Counted from the stretch's first letter, positions 27,028 to 36,604 are shown. The stretch is DNA of 64,000 bases from an uncultured Clostridium sp. (GCA_947651825.1 CANTAQ010000003.1:1-64000); one strand, 5' to 3'. The notes: generated by a model not told the origin, from the letters alone. Program-made: numbers and translations.

Positions 27028-28164
27028 ATGTTAAAGAAAGTTGCTATTATCACAAATGGTGGAGATTGCCCAGGATTAAATGCTGTTATAAGAGCAATTG
27101 TTAAAACTGCAGAAACAAATGGTGTAGAATGCTATGGTTATATAGAAGGATATAAAGGATTATATGAGAATAATTATATAAGATTAGAATCAAGTGGAAG
27201 AGCATCAGGATTACTACATAGGGGTGGAACAATAATAGGAGCATCAAATAGTACCAATTTGTTTAATTTAAAGGTTGAAGAAAATGGACAAACTGTATAT
27301 AAAGATGTATCTGATATATGTGTTGAAAATGTAAAAAAAGCAGGATTTGATTGTATATTTACATTAGGAGGAGATGGAACACAAAAGTCAGCAAGAGATT
27401 TTTCAACTAAAGGTTTAAAAATAATAGGAGTACCAAAAACAATAGATAATGATGTTGCACATTGTGAAATGACTTTCGGATATAATACTGCTGTATCAGT
27501 TGCAGCAGAAGCGGTAGACAGACTTCATTCAACAGCTGAATCACATCATAGAGTAATGGTGTTAGAAGTAATGGGTAGATATGCTGGATGGATAGCATTA
27601 GAATCAGCAATTGCAGGAGGAGCAGATGTAGCACTGATTCCAGAGATTCCATATGATATAAATAGTGTAGTGGATAAGATAAATAGACGAAGGCAAGCTG
27701 GAAAAGATTTTAGTATAGTTGTTGTATCAGAAGGTGCAAAATCAAAAGATGGAGATATGGTTGTAAAGAAAACTTTAGATGATGGAAAAGGTTTAGACAA
27801 TATCAGACTTGGTGGAATAGGTGAACAACTTGCAGAAGAAATAGAATCAAGAACAGGAATGGTTTCAAGAAATACAGTTTTAGGATATGTACAAAGAGGA
27901 GGAACTCCAACAGCATATGATAGAGTTTTATCAAGTAAGTATGGGTATAAAGCAATGGAATTAGCACTTGAAGGAAATTTTAATGTTCTAGTAACATTAA
28001 AAGATGGAAAGTTAGGTTCAGTCTCATTAGAAGATGTAGTTGGGAACAACAAAGAAATAGGAGCACGTTCAGGAGGAACAGAAACAACAAATATAAAGAG
28101 AATTAAAATGGATGATGATTTAATAAAAGTAGCAAGAAACTTAGGCATATGCTTAGGAGATTAA
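27028..28164 (+). CDS. pfkA: 6-phosphofructokinase
   Basis: A 378-residue glycolytic kinase converting fructose 6-phosphate to the 1,6-bisphosphate. It shows the donor-site motif LGGDGTQKSA, PKTIDNDV, and the catalytic region around ESHHRVMVLEVMGRYAGW. The Gly in GGDGT fits ATP use, while Lys in PKTIDND is also seen in pyrophosphate-dependent and group III enzymes, so the phosphoryl donor is not certain. The length is above the usual ~320 for classical PfkA, again favouring a group III-like type. Ribosome site GGAGGTTAT. Confidence 0.92.
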   Translation: MLKKVAIITNGGDCPGLNAVIRAIVKTAETNGVECYGYIEGYKGLYENNYIRLESSGRASGLLHRGGTIIGASNSTNLFNLKVEENGQTVYKDVSDICVENVKKAGFDCIFTLGGDGTQKSARDFSTKGLKIIGVPKTIDNDVAHCEMTFGYNTAVSVAAEAVDRLHSTAESHHRVMVLEVMGRYAGWIALESAIAGGADVALIPEIPYDINSVVDKINRRRQAGKDFSIVVVSEGAKSKDGDMVVKKTLDDGKGLDNIRLGGIGEQLAEEIESRTGMVSRNTVLGYVQRGGTPTAYDRVLSSKYGYKAMELALEGNFNVLVTLKDGKLGSVSLEDVVGNNKEIGARSGGTETTNIKRIKMDDDLIKVARNLGICLGD

Positions 28165-28179
28165 AGGAAGTGAGAATAT

Positions 28180-29889
28180 ATGTTAGATTTTAAAGAAGAA
28201 ATCGCAAAAGCAATTTCAAAAGTAACAAATATAGAGGAAAAACAATTGAAAGAATATATTGAAATACCTCCAAATAGCGATTTGGGTGACTATTCTTTCC
28301 CATGTTTTAGATTAGCAAAAGACTTAAGAAAAGCACCACCAGCAATTGCTGAAGATATAAAAGCAAATATGGAAATCGATAATAGAATAATTGAGAGAAT
28401 GGAAATAGTAGGTGGATATTTAAATATATATATTAATAAAGCAACTTTAGCTGAAAATGTTTTAAAAGAAGTATATGATAAAAAAGAAAAATATGGTTCA
28501 AGCAATATTGGAGAAGGTAGAAATGTAGTAATAGACTATTCGGCACCAAACATTGCAAAACCATTCCATATAGGGCATTTGCGTTCAACAGTAATAGGTG
28601 GAGCATTATATAAAATATATAATTTTGTAGGATACAACAGTGTAGGAATAAACTACTTAGGAGACTGGGGACTACAATTTGGTAAAGTAATGGCTGGATA
28701 TGATATGTGGAAGGATGAATATGACTTTGAAAAAAGCGAAATTCAAGCACTTTTAAAAATATATGTAAGATTTAATCAAGAAGAAAAAGATAATCCGGAA
28801 CTAACAGAAAAAGCAAGAGAATATTTTAAGAGATTAGAAGATGGAAATGAAAAAGAAGTAGAGATGTGGAAATGGATAAGAACTACAAGTTTAGAGAACT
28901 ATCAAAAAACATATGATTTATTAAACTCAAAATTTGATTCATATAATGGTGAAGCATATTACAATGATAAAATGGAACCAGTTGTAAAAGAATTAGAAGA
29001 AAAAGGTTTATTAAAAGAATCAGAAGGTGCAAAAATTGTAGATTTAGAAGAATATGATATGCCACCATGTATAATTATAACATCAGCAGGAACAACAATA
29101 TATGCAACAAGAGATTTAGCATCATTAAAAGAAAGAATGAAAAAATATGATTTTGCTAAAGCAGTATATGTTGTTGGAAATGAACAAAGATTACATTTTA
29201 AACAAGTATTCAAAGTTTTAGAATTAATGGGATATGAAGATTATGCAAAAAATTGTATTCATGTACCATTTGGATTAGTTGTTGACAAAGATGGAGAAAA
29301 GATTGGTTCAAGAAAAGGAAATTCAGTAGCACTTGAAGATATACTGAAAGAAGCAATACAAAAAGTAGAAAAAATAATAGAAGAAAAAAATCCAGAACTA
29401 GAAGATAAGGCAGAAGTAGCAAGAAAAGTAGGCGTTGGAGCAATTATATTCAATGACTTGGCAAATAGTAGAATAAAAGATGAAATTTTTGATTGGGATA
29501 TGCTTTTAAACTTCCAAGGAGAAACTGGACCATACATACAATACATATATGTAAGAACCAATAGTGTATTAGAAAAAGCTGGATATATGCCAGAAATAAA
29601 TAAAGTGGATTTTAGCAAATTGCAAGAAAAACAAGCAGTAGAAACAATAAAATTGTTATATAGATTTAATGAATTTGTAGAAAGTGCTGCACAAAAAAAT
29701 GAACCTTCAATAGTATCAAGATATTTAATTGATGTAGCACAAAGTTTTAGTGGCTTTTATAATGAACATAAAATAATTACAGAAGATAAAGCAGTGCAAG
29801 ATGCAAGATTAGCTCTTACATATGCAGTAGGGAATGTACTAAAAACAGGTGTAACACTATTAGGTATGGAAATGCCTAATAAGATGTAA
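28180..29889 (+). CDS. argS: Arginyl-tRNA synthetase ArgRS
   Basis: A 569-residue class I synthetase charging tRNA-Arg. The N-terminal additional domain comes first. The HIGH motif is in SAPNIAKPFHIGHLRS (about 123-138), then GDWGLQFGK, and a KMSK-like KIGSRKGNSV. The C-terminal anticodon-binding helices include PYIQYIYVRTNSVL. It is relevant to the codon question here: the single enzyme would charge tRNA-Arg species reading AGA/AGG and CGN, if a CGG-reading tRNA existed at all. 15 bases separate it from pfkA. Confidence 0.97.
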   Translation: MLDFKEEIAKAISKVTNIEEKQLKEYIEIPPNSDLGDYSFPCFRLAKDLRKAPPAIAEDIKANMEIDNRIIERMEIVGGYLNIYINKATLAENVLKEVYDKKEKYGSSNIGEGRNVVIDYSAPNIAKPFHIGHLRSTVIGGALYKIYNFVGYNSVGINYLGDWGLQFGKVMAGYDMWKDEYDFEKSEIQALLKIYVRFNQEEKDNPELTEKAREYFKRLEDGNEKEVEMWKWIRTTSLENYQKTYDLLNSKFDSYNGEAYYNDKMEPVVKELEEKGLLKESEGAKIVDLEEYDMPPCIIITSAGTTIYATRDLASLKERMKKYDFAKAVYVVGNEQRLHFKQVFKVLELMGYEDYAKNCIHVPFGLVVDKDGEKIGSRKGNSVALEDILKEAIQKVEKIIEEKNPELEDKAEVARKVGVGAIIFNDLANSRIKDEIFDWDMLLNFQGETGPYIQYIYVRTNSVLEKAGYMPEINKVDFSKLQEKQAVETIKLLYRFNEFVESAAQKNEPSIVSRYLIDVAQSFSGFYNEHKIITEDKAVQDARLALTYAVGNVLKTGVTLLGMEMPNKM

Positions 29890-29923
29890 GCTATTTTAAG
29901 TAAAAAAATAAGGAGGTATTTTT

Positions 29924-30550
29924 ATGAAAGCAATTGAACTTAACCATCCACTAGTAGAACACAAATTAGCAATATTAAGAGACAAAAAAACAGGAACAAA
30001 GGAATTTAGAGAGATAATCTCAGAATTAGGAGAGATGCTTTGCTATGAAGCAATGAAAGATGCAAAAACATACGAAGTAGAAATTGAAACTCCAATGGAG
30101 AAGATGAAGGCAAAAAAAATTAATGAAGATAATTATGCATTTGTACCAATTTTAAGAGCAGGAACAGGAATGCTTGATGGTATTATAAATGTAGTACCAA
30201 ATGCAAAGATTGGACATATTGGAATGTATAGAGATGAAGAAACTTTCAAACCAAATGTATATTTTTTCAAAGTTCCAAAAGATATTGAAAAAAGAGAAGT
30301 TTTGATATTAGATCCAATGCTTGCAACAGGTGGATCAGGATTAGATGCAATTGAACTTTTAAAAGAAAAAGGAGTAACAAACTTAAAATTTTTATGTATA
30401 ATAGCAGCACCAGAAGGAATCAAAATGATAGAAGAAAAACACCCAGATGTACAAATTTATTGTGCAAAAATAGATAGACAGTTAAACGAAAAGGCATACA
30501 TTATGCCAGGATTAGGAGATGCAGGAGACCGTATCTTTGGAACTAAATAA
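29924..30550 (+). CDS. upp: Uracil phosphoribosyltransferase
   Basis: A 208-residue enzyme making UMP from uracil and PRPP (pyrimidine salvage). The PRPP-binding motif VLILDPMLATGGS is at about residues 125-137. The start (AIELNHPLVEHKLAILRD) and end (YIMPGLGDAGDRIFGTK) are textbook. Ribosome site AGGAGG. It stands alone, followed by two large inverted-repeat structures. Confidence 0.98.
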   Translation: MKAIELNHPLVEHKLAILRDKKTGTKEFREIISELGEMLCYEAMKDAKTYEVEIETPMEKMKAKKINEDNYAFVPILRAGTGMLDGIINVVPNAKIGHIGMYRDEETFKPNVYFFKVPKDIEKREVLILDPMLATGGSGLDAIELLKEKGVTNLKFLCIIAAPEGIKMIEEKHPDVQIYCAKIDRQLNEKAYIMPGLGDAGDRIFGTK

Positions 30551-30567
30551 TTTGAACTTTAAAATCC

Positions 30568-30645
30568 GCTCCATCTTGCTGGAGATTAAACTTTTTAAAA
30601 ATCCTCATAATTCGGTTTTTAAAAAGTTAATCTCCACGTGGAGCT
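30568..30645. repeat. Long inverted repeat downstream of upp
   Basis: Arms GGAGATTAAACTTTTTAAAAA (30581-30601) and TTTTTAAAAAGTTAATCTCC (30616-30635) pair over about 20 bp with one bulge. An outer GCTCCA / TGGAGC pair extends it. There is no clear T-run on the plus strand. It is either a strong processing or termination hairpin or a small mobile palindrome. Confidence 0.6.
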
Positions 30646-30659
30646 ACATATTTTATAAG

Positions 30660-30748
30660 TTAAACAATTAGCCATAAAATTTTGAAGGCGATGGGGTTAC
30701 TGGAATGGAGATAGAAGGTTTTAATAGATTTTATGTCTAATTGTTTAA
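30660..30748. repeat. Hairpin-forming element upstream of prfB
   Basis: Outer arms TTAAACAATTAG / CTAATTGTTTAA (12 bp) continue as CATAAAAT / ATTTTATG after one mismatch, around a G-rich loop of about 48 bases. It is MITE-like or a structured leader of prfB; nothing in the sequence decides. Confidence 0.5.
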
Positions 30749-30776
30749 TATAAATGGAAAATAAAGGAGATGAAAT

Positions 30777-31884
30777 ATGTTAGAACTTGAAGATAATAAA
30801 CATGAGTTAGCGGAGTTAAAACAAAAAATTGATAACTTAGGTGATTCACTTTGACATTTCTGGTTTGTCAGAAAAAATAAAAGAATTAGAGAAACAAGTC
30901 TCAGCAGAAGGATTTTGGGATAACCAAGAAACTTCAAGTAAAGTGCTTACAGAACTAAAGAGAATGCAAAATAAAGTAGAAAAGTTTAATAATATAAAAA
31001 TTGAACTGAAAAACTTAGAGGAATTAAATGAATTGCTATTACTTGAAGAAGATGTTGAAATGGGAAAGGCATTGTTAAAGGCTACAGAAACATTAAAAGA
31101 GAAAATAGGAAAGATAGAATTAGAAACTTTACTATCTGGAAAATATGATAGAAATAATGCAATTGTAACTCTTCATCCTGGAGCAGGAGGAACAGAATCA
31201 CAAGATTGGGCAGAGATGCTTTATCGAATGTATGCCAGATGGGGAACATCAAATAGTTTTGAAATACAAGAAGTTGATTACTTAGAAGGAGAAGAAGCAG
31301 GAATAAAAAGTGTAACATTTCTAGTTAAAGGAGAGAATGCATATGGATATTTAAAAGGCGAAATGGGAGTACATAGATTAGTTAGGATATCTCCTTTTGA
31401 CGCAGGTGGTAGACGTCATACTTCATTTGCATCAGTAGAAGTATTACCAGAAATTACAGAAGATATAAAATTAGATATAAATCCAGATGATATAAAAATG
31501 GATGTTTATAGAGCTTCAGGAGCAGGAGGACAGAAGGTAAATAAGACATCATCAGCTGTTAGATTAACGCATATACCTACAAATATAGTTGTAGCATGTC
31601 AAACAGAAAGGTCTCAAGTCCAAAATAGAGAAACTGCAATGACGATGCTTAAGTCTAAATTATTAGAGATGAAAGAAAAAGAACATAAAGATAAGATTGA
31701 GGATTTAAAAGGTGTTCATAGAGAAATTGCTTGGGGAAGTCAGATACGTTCATATGTATTTTGTCCATATACTTTAGTTAAAGACCATAGAACAAACTGT
31801 GAAACAGGAAATGTAGAAGCTGTAATGAATGGAGAAATAAATGAATTTATAAATGCATATCTAAAGCATAATATTAATAACTAA
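30777..31884 (+). CDS. prfB: Peptide chain release factor RF2 (with programmed UGA frameshift)
   Basis: Class I release factor reading UAA and UGA. The first 25 codons end in CTT TGA C; a +1 shift gives DSL-DISGL and a total of about 368 residues, the classical autoregulatory arrangement. The specificity loop has SPF (RISPFDAGGRRHTSFAS). The catalytic loop ASGAGGQKVNKTSSA carries GGQ. An AGGTGATT stretch 3-10 bases before CTT may act as the internal Shine-Dalgarno element, although it is weaker than the E. coli AGGGGG. UGA is therefore a normal stop here. Confidence 0.97.
30837..30855 (+). promoter_or_regulatory. RF2 +1 programmed frameshift site
   Basis: TTAGGTGATTCACTTTGAC: SD-like AGGTG, slippery CTT, stop TGA followed by C. 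Known mechanism from prfB in most bacteria; positions seen here. Confidence 0.92.
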
Positions 31885-31916
31885 TGTGGCTGTTTTCATA
31901 AAATTTAGAAAAACTA

Positions 31917-31945
31917 TTAACAAATTCGAAAAAATTGTGTATAAT
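31917..31945 (+). promoter_or_regulatory. Predicted sigma-A promoter of lysC
   Basis: TTAACA, a 17-base spacer, and TATAAT. A small hairpin (ATAACGTTTA/TAAATGTTAT, 31953-31976) follows in the leader. Nothing like the lysine riboswitch core was seen. Confidence 0.6.
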
Positions 31946-32011
31946 ATATGGACGGATATAACGTTTAGACTTAAATGTTATTGGTATTTTATTATAAAAA
32001 GAGGTTCCGTA

Positions 32012-32813
32012 ATGGAAATAATTGTACAAAAATTTGGAGGGAGTTCTGTAGCAAACACAGAAAAGTTAAAAAGAGTTTGCACACATATTACAAAAGAGGT
32101 AAAAGAAGGAAAGAAAGTAGTTGCAGTTGTATCAGCTCAGGGAAAAACAACAGATAAACTTATTGAAGAAGAGATGGAAATTACAAAAAAACCATCCAAA
32201 AGAGAACATGATGTTTTAGTGTCAGTAGGAGAACAAATTACAATTGCTAAATTAAGTATGTTACTTAAAGAATTGGGTTATGATAGCATATCATATTTAG
32301 GATGGCAAGTTCCAATAATTACAGATTCTAATTTTGGAGATGCTAACATAAAAAAGGTACGGAAAAGAGAAAATTTTAAAATCATTAGCTGAAAATAAAA
32401 TTGTTGTAGTTGCGGGTTTTCAAGGATTAGATGAAAATTACAATATTACAACTTTAGGGAGAGGCGGTTCAGATACAACAGCAATTGCAATAGCATCAAA
32501 ATTAAATGCAAGTAAATGTGAGATATTTACAGATGTAGATGGAGTATATGAAACTGATCCAAATTTAGATAAGAATGCAAAGAAGTATAAAAAAATATCT
32601 TATGACAAAATGATAGAAATGGCAAATAATGGAGCTAAAGTATTACATAATAAATGTGTGAAGTTAGCTAAAGAATATAATGTTCCAATAACAGTAAAAT
32701 CTACTTTTTTAGAGGAAAGTGAAGGAACAATAGTATGTGATGATTCTATTCATAAAGTTTGCAAAACTTTAAATAGGATTAATCAAATAACTGATACTCA
32801 AAAAGTAAACTAA
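32012..32813 (+). CDS. lysC: Aspartokinase lacking ACT domains, split by a +1 shift at CGG
   Basis: Aspartate kinase, first step to lysine, threonine and methionine. The start at 32012 gives the family N terminus [28 protein letters not shown]-like residues follow ([13 protein letters not shown]) and then the [11 protein letters not shown] and NNGAKVLH motifs. An in-frame CGG (codon 117, 32360-32362) would end the protein at 32392. Skipping its C gives [12 protein letters not shown]...VVVAGFQG, the normal sequence. The corrected length is about 266 residues, only the kinase domain. The two regulatory ACT domains of typical enzymes are absent, so feedback control must differ. Confidence 0.9.
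32360..32363 (+). other. CGGA +1 recoding site in lysC
   Basis: In-frame CGG plus A after GTA. Skipping C32360 gives GGA (Gly) and rejoins the kinase domain just before VVVAGFQG. Confidence 0.8.
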
Positions 32814-32834
32814 AAATTTGACATATAGAAAAGT

Positions 32835-32867
32835 CATAGCAAATATTAATATTTGCTATGTTTTTTT
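32835..32867 (+). terminator. Terminator of lysC
   Basis: Stem CATAGCAAATATT / AATATTTGCTATG with no unpaired loop beyond the turn, followed by T7. Confidence 0.9.
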
Positions 32868-32905
32868 ATAATTAAATATACATGGATACAATTACATTAA
32901 AAATA

Positions 32906-32934
32906 TTGACAAATTGTTGCAAACAATATACAAT
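32906..32934 (+). promoter_or_regulatory. Predicted sigma-A promoter
   Basis: TTGACA, a 17-base spacer, and TACAAT, about 35 bases upstream of the next ATG. Confidence 0.7.
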
Positions 32935-32968
32935 ATACTTGGAAAAAAATTGAGAGGAATGATGTGAG

Positions 32969-34663
32969 ATGAGAAGAAGTAAAGGACCACTAATTGCTGT
33001 AATAGTAATAATTGTAATTTTGGTATTAGTAGTTGGAGGATTGCTACTTTATAAATTTGTATTTAATAAAGATAACAAAAAACCTAATAATCCAACAATA
33101 GTTGAACAACCACCAGTAGAGGAAGAACCTACTGTAAATGTGGGAGATTATATAGAATATACTCCTGACAAAGCATCAAATTATGTTGTATCAGGTACAA
33201 ATTCAGGTGTTGCTAATAACTCTACAGATGGAATAAAACAAGAAAATTTGGAATGGAGAGTTCTAAATGTAAATGAAGATGGAACAATAGACATTATAAG
33301 TGAAGAACCAATAAATGAAGAAATTTATTTAGGTGGGGCGTTAGGCTATAATAATGGAGTATACTTACTAAATGATATATGTAAAACACTATATTCAAAT
33401 AAATCTTTAGGAGCAGTAGCAAGAAGTATAACATTAGAAGATATAGAAAAACAAATGACAGAAGATGGTTTAACTGCAAGAGATGAATATGAATATGATG
33501 ATATTGCTTATGGAGATTCAAAAACATTTAAGAATGTATATATTCCTGAAATATATACAAAGAATACAAATCAAGATGAAGAATCAACAGATTATTATTC
33601 AGAACCTACAACAACTACATATGTTCCACAAAGTGAGATATCAGCAAAAAATACATTTTATAACCTAGAAGAAGTAGACGATTCTTATTTTGAAAATGAG
33701 GATTTTTATGAGTTAATATTTAAAACAAAGACAGGATATTGGTTAGGAACACGCTGTATAGATTGTTCTTCAGAACATATATTATTTGGATTACGTTCTA
33801 TATCTGAAGATACAATTTCTGGAAGTGCACTTTGTAATTCAAACAACCAAAGTGGTTCAAGCAGAAATCATATAAGACCAGTAGTTACATTAGGAAAAGA
33901 TGTTGAAATTTCAGTAGAAGGCGGAACTAAAGAAAATCCTAAAACATTAAGCAAAGCAGGAACATCACAAGATGATGATAATGATGAATTGAAAACTGAT
34001 GCAGACAAAGAATTAATATATGATGCTGAATATACATATGAAAATTTAGAAGGAAAAGAATACACAACTTCTTCAACACAAAAAACATATTCATTAGAGG
34101 ATATAAAAGTTCCAGTAATTAATATAAATTCATCATATGCAACTAAAGCTAATAATGAAATAAAAGAAGTATTCAATAAATTAGCTAAACAATTTAAAGA
34201 TGAGTTAGAAGGTTCACAAACTTCTTATGGAATTGCATCATATGAGTATTATATAGATACTAATATTTTATCTGTAAAAATAGAAATAGAAAAAGGTAGT
34301 ACATCAACACCTGTATATGAATATTATACATATAACTTTAATTTAGAAGATGGAAGCGAATTATCTTATGAAGAAGCATATGAATTTGCTGGATTTACTT
34401 CTAGTAATATCGATTCAAAAGTTGAAAGTGCAATAAAGAAGACTTTAGAAGAAAAAATGGAAGAATTTGAGCAATTGACAAACAATAGTAATAATGTAGA
34501 TTTTGATACATATAATAAAGCAAGTATACAAAATTACAGAGATTCAGTTAGTGACGATAATATAAAATATTTTATAAATGAAGATGAGAAGTTAAATGTA
34601 GTAGTAGATTTAGAAATTCCAGCAGATAGAGGGACATTTGCTGTAGTTATAACAATTGAATAA
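32969..34663 (+). CDS. Membrane-anchored extracellular protein with DUF3298/RsiV-like C-terminal part
   Basis: A 564-residue protein with one N-terminal transmembrane helix (residues about 9-31) and a Pro-rich linker. A middle domain (about 55-330) shares GYNNG, an LNDICKTLY stretch and ARSITLEDIE with the prepilin-like protein at 22230. A C-terminal domain (about 370-564) has the VPVININSS and YNFNLEDGSELSYEEAY pattern of DUF3298/RsiV-like proteins, in which RsiV senses lysozyme. No sigma factor is adjacent. It is likely a surface sensor or binding protein, by inference. Confidence 0.7.
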   Translation: MRRSKGPLIAVIVIIVILVLVVGGLLLYKFVFNKDNKKPNNPTIVEQPPVEEEPTVNVGDYIEYTPDKASNYVVSGTNSGVANNSTDGIKQENLEWRVLNVNEDGTIDIISEEPINEEIYLGGALGYNNGVYLLNDICKTLYSNKSLGAVARSITLEDIEKQMTEDGLTARDEYEYDDIAYGDSKTFKNVYIPEIYTKNTNQDEESTDYYSEPTTTTYVPQSEISAKNTFYNLEEVDDSYFENEDFYELIFKTKTGYWLGTRCIDCSSEHILFGLRSISEDTISGSALCNSNNQSGSSRNHIRPVVTLGKDVEISVEGGTKENPKTLSKAGTSQDDDNDELKTDADKELIYDAEYTYENLEGKEYTTSSTQKTYSLEDIKVPVININSSYATKANNEIKEVFNKLAKQFKDELEGSQTSYGIASYEYYIDTNILSVKIEIEKGSTSTPVYEYYTYNFNLEDGSELSYEEAYEFAGFTSSNIDSKVESAIKKTLEEKMEEFEQLTNNSNNVDFDTYNKASIQNYRDSVSDDNIKYFINEDEKLNVVVDLEIPADRGTFAVVITIE

Positions 34664-34672
34664 AATATATTA

Positions 34673-34701
34673 AATAGGACTTCATTTTGAAGTTCTATTT
34701 T
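34673..34701 (+). terminator. Terminator after DUF3298-like gene
   Basis: 12-bp stem AATAGGACTTCA / TGAAGTTCTATT around TTT, with a short T-run. Confidence 0.75.
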
Positions 34702-34761
34702 GCTAAAAATATATTTACAAAATGAAGAAAGTGTGGTAAAAATATTATTGTGAAACAACAA

Positions 34762-34812
34762 GGTTCTGGGGAACCACACCCACAAGCTTTGCTTGTGAGG
34801 TGGGTCAGGTTC
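34762..34812 (+). promoter_or_regulatory. Mutually exclusive hairpins upstream of transketolase
   Basis: GGTTC(tggg)GAACC at 34762-34775 can form one hairpin. The same GAACC can pair instead with GGTTC at 34808-34812 around a CACAAGC/GCTTGTG stem. The sequence shows competing pairs as in an attenuator; function is inferred. Confidence 0.35.
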
Positions 34813-34846
34813 TTATAATAATTAAGAAGAAAAGAGGTTTGAAATT

Positions 34847-35674
34847 TTGAAAATTAAAGATGTAAAAGAATTAGAAAAATATGCTAACAAGGTAAGACAA
34901 GGCATTATAGAGTCTGTGTATAATGCAAAATCAGGTCATCCAGGAGGCTCATTATCAATAGCAGACATTTTAACAGTATTGTACTTTAACCAAATGAATA
35001 TTGATGAAAATAATCCAAAAGCAAAAGGAAGAGACAGATTAGTTTTATCTAAAGGTCATACTGCCCCAGCTTTATATAGTGTATTAGCGTTAAAAGGTTT
35101 TTTTGACATAGATGAAATTAAATCTCTTAGACATATAGAAAGTAGATTGCAAGGGCATCCAGATATGAAGAAAGTACCCGGAGTAGATGCATCAACAGGT
35201 TCACTAGGACAGGGATTGTCAATTGCAAATGGAATGGCAATTGCATCTAAATTAAACAGTGAAGGTGTAAGAGTATATTGCATTTGCGGAGATGGAGAAA
35301 TTGAAGAAGGTCAAATTTGGGAAGCTGCAATGACAGCAGCACATTATAAATTAGATAATTTATGTGTAGTTGTAGATAACAATAATTTACAGATAGATGG
35401 AAAAATAAATGAAGTTATGAATGTATATCCAATAGATGAAAAATTCAAAAGCTTTGGATTTGAAACAATAAATGTAGATGGACATAATATTGAAGGATTA
35501 ATAGCAGCATTTGAAGAGGCAAAGAAGGTTAAAGGAAAACCAACAGCAATTATTGCTAATACTATAAAAGGAAAAGGTGTGTCATTCATGGAAAATATGG
35601 CAGGATGGCATGGGAAAGCGCCAAATCACGAAGAATATGAATTAGCTATGAAAGAATTAGGAGGTGCTAAATAA
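34847..35674 (+). CDS. Transketolase, N-terminal subunit
   Basis: A 275-residue thiamine-diphosphate-binding half of a split transketolase (pentose phosphate pathway), as common in Clostridia. It starts with TTG after AGAGG. It shows [27 protein letters not shown], and [12 protein letters not shown], the ThDP/metal-binding loop. The length matches the N subunit. Its stop overlaps the start of the C subunit by one base (TAATG), so the two are translationally coupled. Confidence 0.95.
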   Translation: MKIKDVKELEKYANKVRQGIIESVYNAKSGHPGGSLSIADILTVLYFNQMNIDENNPKAKGRDRLVLSKGHTAPALYSVLALKGFFDIDEIKSLRHIESRLQGHPDMKKVPGVDASTGSLGQGLSIANGMAIASKLNSEGVRVYCICGDGEIEEGQIWEAAMTAAHYKLDNLCVVVDNNNLQIDGKINEVMNVYPIDEKFKSFGFETINVDGHNIEGLIAAFEEAKKVKGKPTAIIANTIKGKGVSFMENMAGWHGKAPNHEEYELAMKELGGAK

Positions 35675-36604
35675 TGAATTTAGATATAAAAAAGGCCACA
35701 AGACAAAGCTATGGAGAAAAATTAGCAGAATTAGGAAGAAAAAATAAAGAAGTAGTTGTACTAGATGCAGATTTATCAAGTGCGACAAAAACATCAATAT
35801 TTGCAAAGGAATTCCCAGATAGATTTTTTAATATAGGAATTGCAGAGCAGGACATGGTGGGAACAGCTGCAGGAATGTCTACTTTTAATAAAATTCCTTA
35901 TGTAAGTACTTTTGCAATGTTTGCTTGCCGGAAGAGCCTATGACCAAATAAGAAATAGTATATGTTACCCAAATTTAAATGTAAAAATATGTGCAACTCA
36001 TAGTGGAATAACTGTTGGAGAGGATGGAGCAACACATCAAATGCTAGAAGATATAAGCTTAATGAGAGGATTGCCAAATATGACAGTCATATCAACTTCA
36101 GATGATACACAGACAAAATGGGCAGTAGAAGAAATTTCAAAAATAAATGGTCCAGTATATTTAAGATTATGTAGATTAGATAGTCCTTTGATATATGAAC
36201 AGACGAAAAAGTTTGAAATTGGAAAGGCAGAGCAAATTGGAGAAGGAACAGCTGCTACAGTATTTGCAACAGGAGTAATGGTTGCAGAAGCAGTAAAAGC
36301 AAAACAAGAATTAGCAAAACAAGGAATAGATATAAGAGTAGTAGATGTTCATACAATTAAACCAATAGATAGAGATATAATAATTAAGTGTGCAAAAGAA
36401 ACAGAAAAATTGATATCAATAGAAGACCATAGTATAATAGGAGGATTAGGAACAGCAATATCTGAAGTTTTAATAGAAGAATATCCTAAACAAATAATAA
36501 AAATGGGAATTAAAGATGAATTTGGAAGATCAGGAAAAGCTACAGAATTGTTGGAATATTATGGATTAACAGCAGAAAAAATAATAGAACAAATAAAAAA
36601 ATAA
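35674..36604 (+). CDS. Transketolase, C-terminal subunit, split by a +1 shift at CGG
   Basis: The pyrimidine-binding and C-terminal half of the split transketolase. It begins with the [20 protein letters not shown] region and has [15 protein letters not shown]. In the nominal frame it ends at 35943. An in-frame CGG (codon 86, 35929-35931) interrupts STFAMFAC. Skipping the C gives [21 protein letters not shown], the conserved continuation, and [10 protein letters not shown] follows. Corrected length about 309 residues, normal. Loss of this subunit would abolish transketolase encoded here, so readthrough by frame change is plausible. Confidence 0.92.
35929..35932 (+). other. CGGA +1 recoding site in transketolase C subunit
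   Basis: In-frame CGG plus A after TGC. Skipping C35929 reads GGA (Gly) of the conserved GRAYDQIR motif. A stop lies only four codons further in the unshifted frame. Confidence 0.82.

Noticed and set aside
31886-32011. Upstream part of the lysC frame as coding
   Set aside because: The segment contains the promoter and a leader hairpin; the family N terminus begins at 32012.
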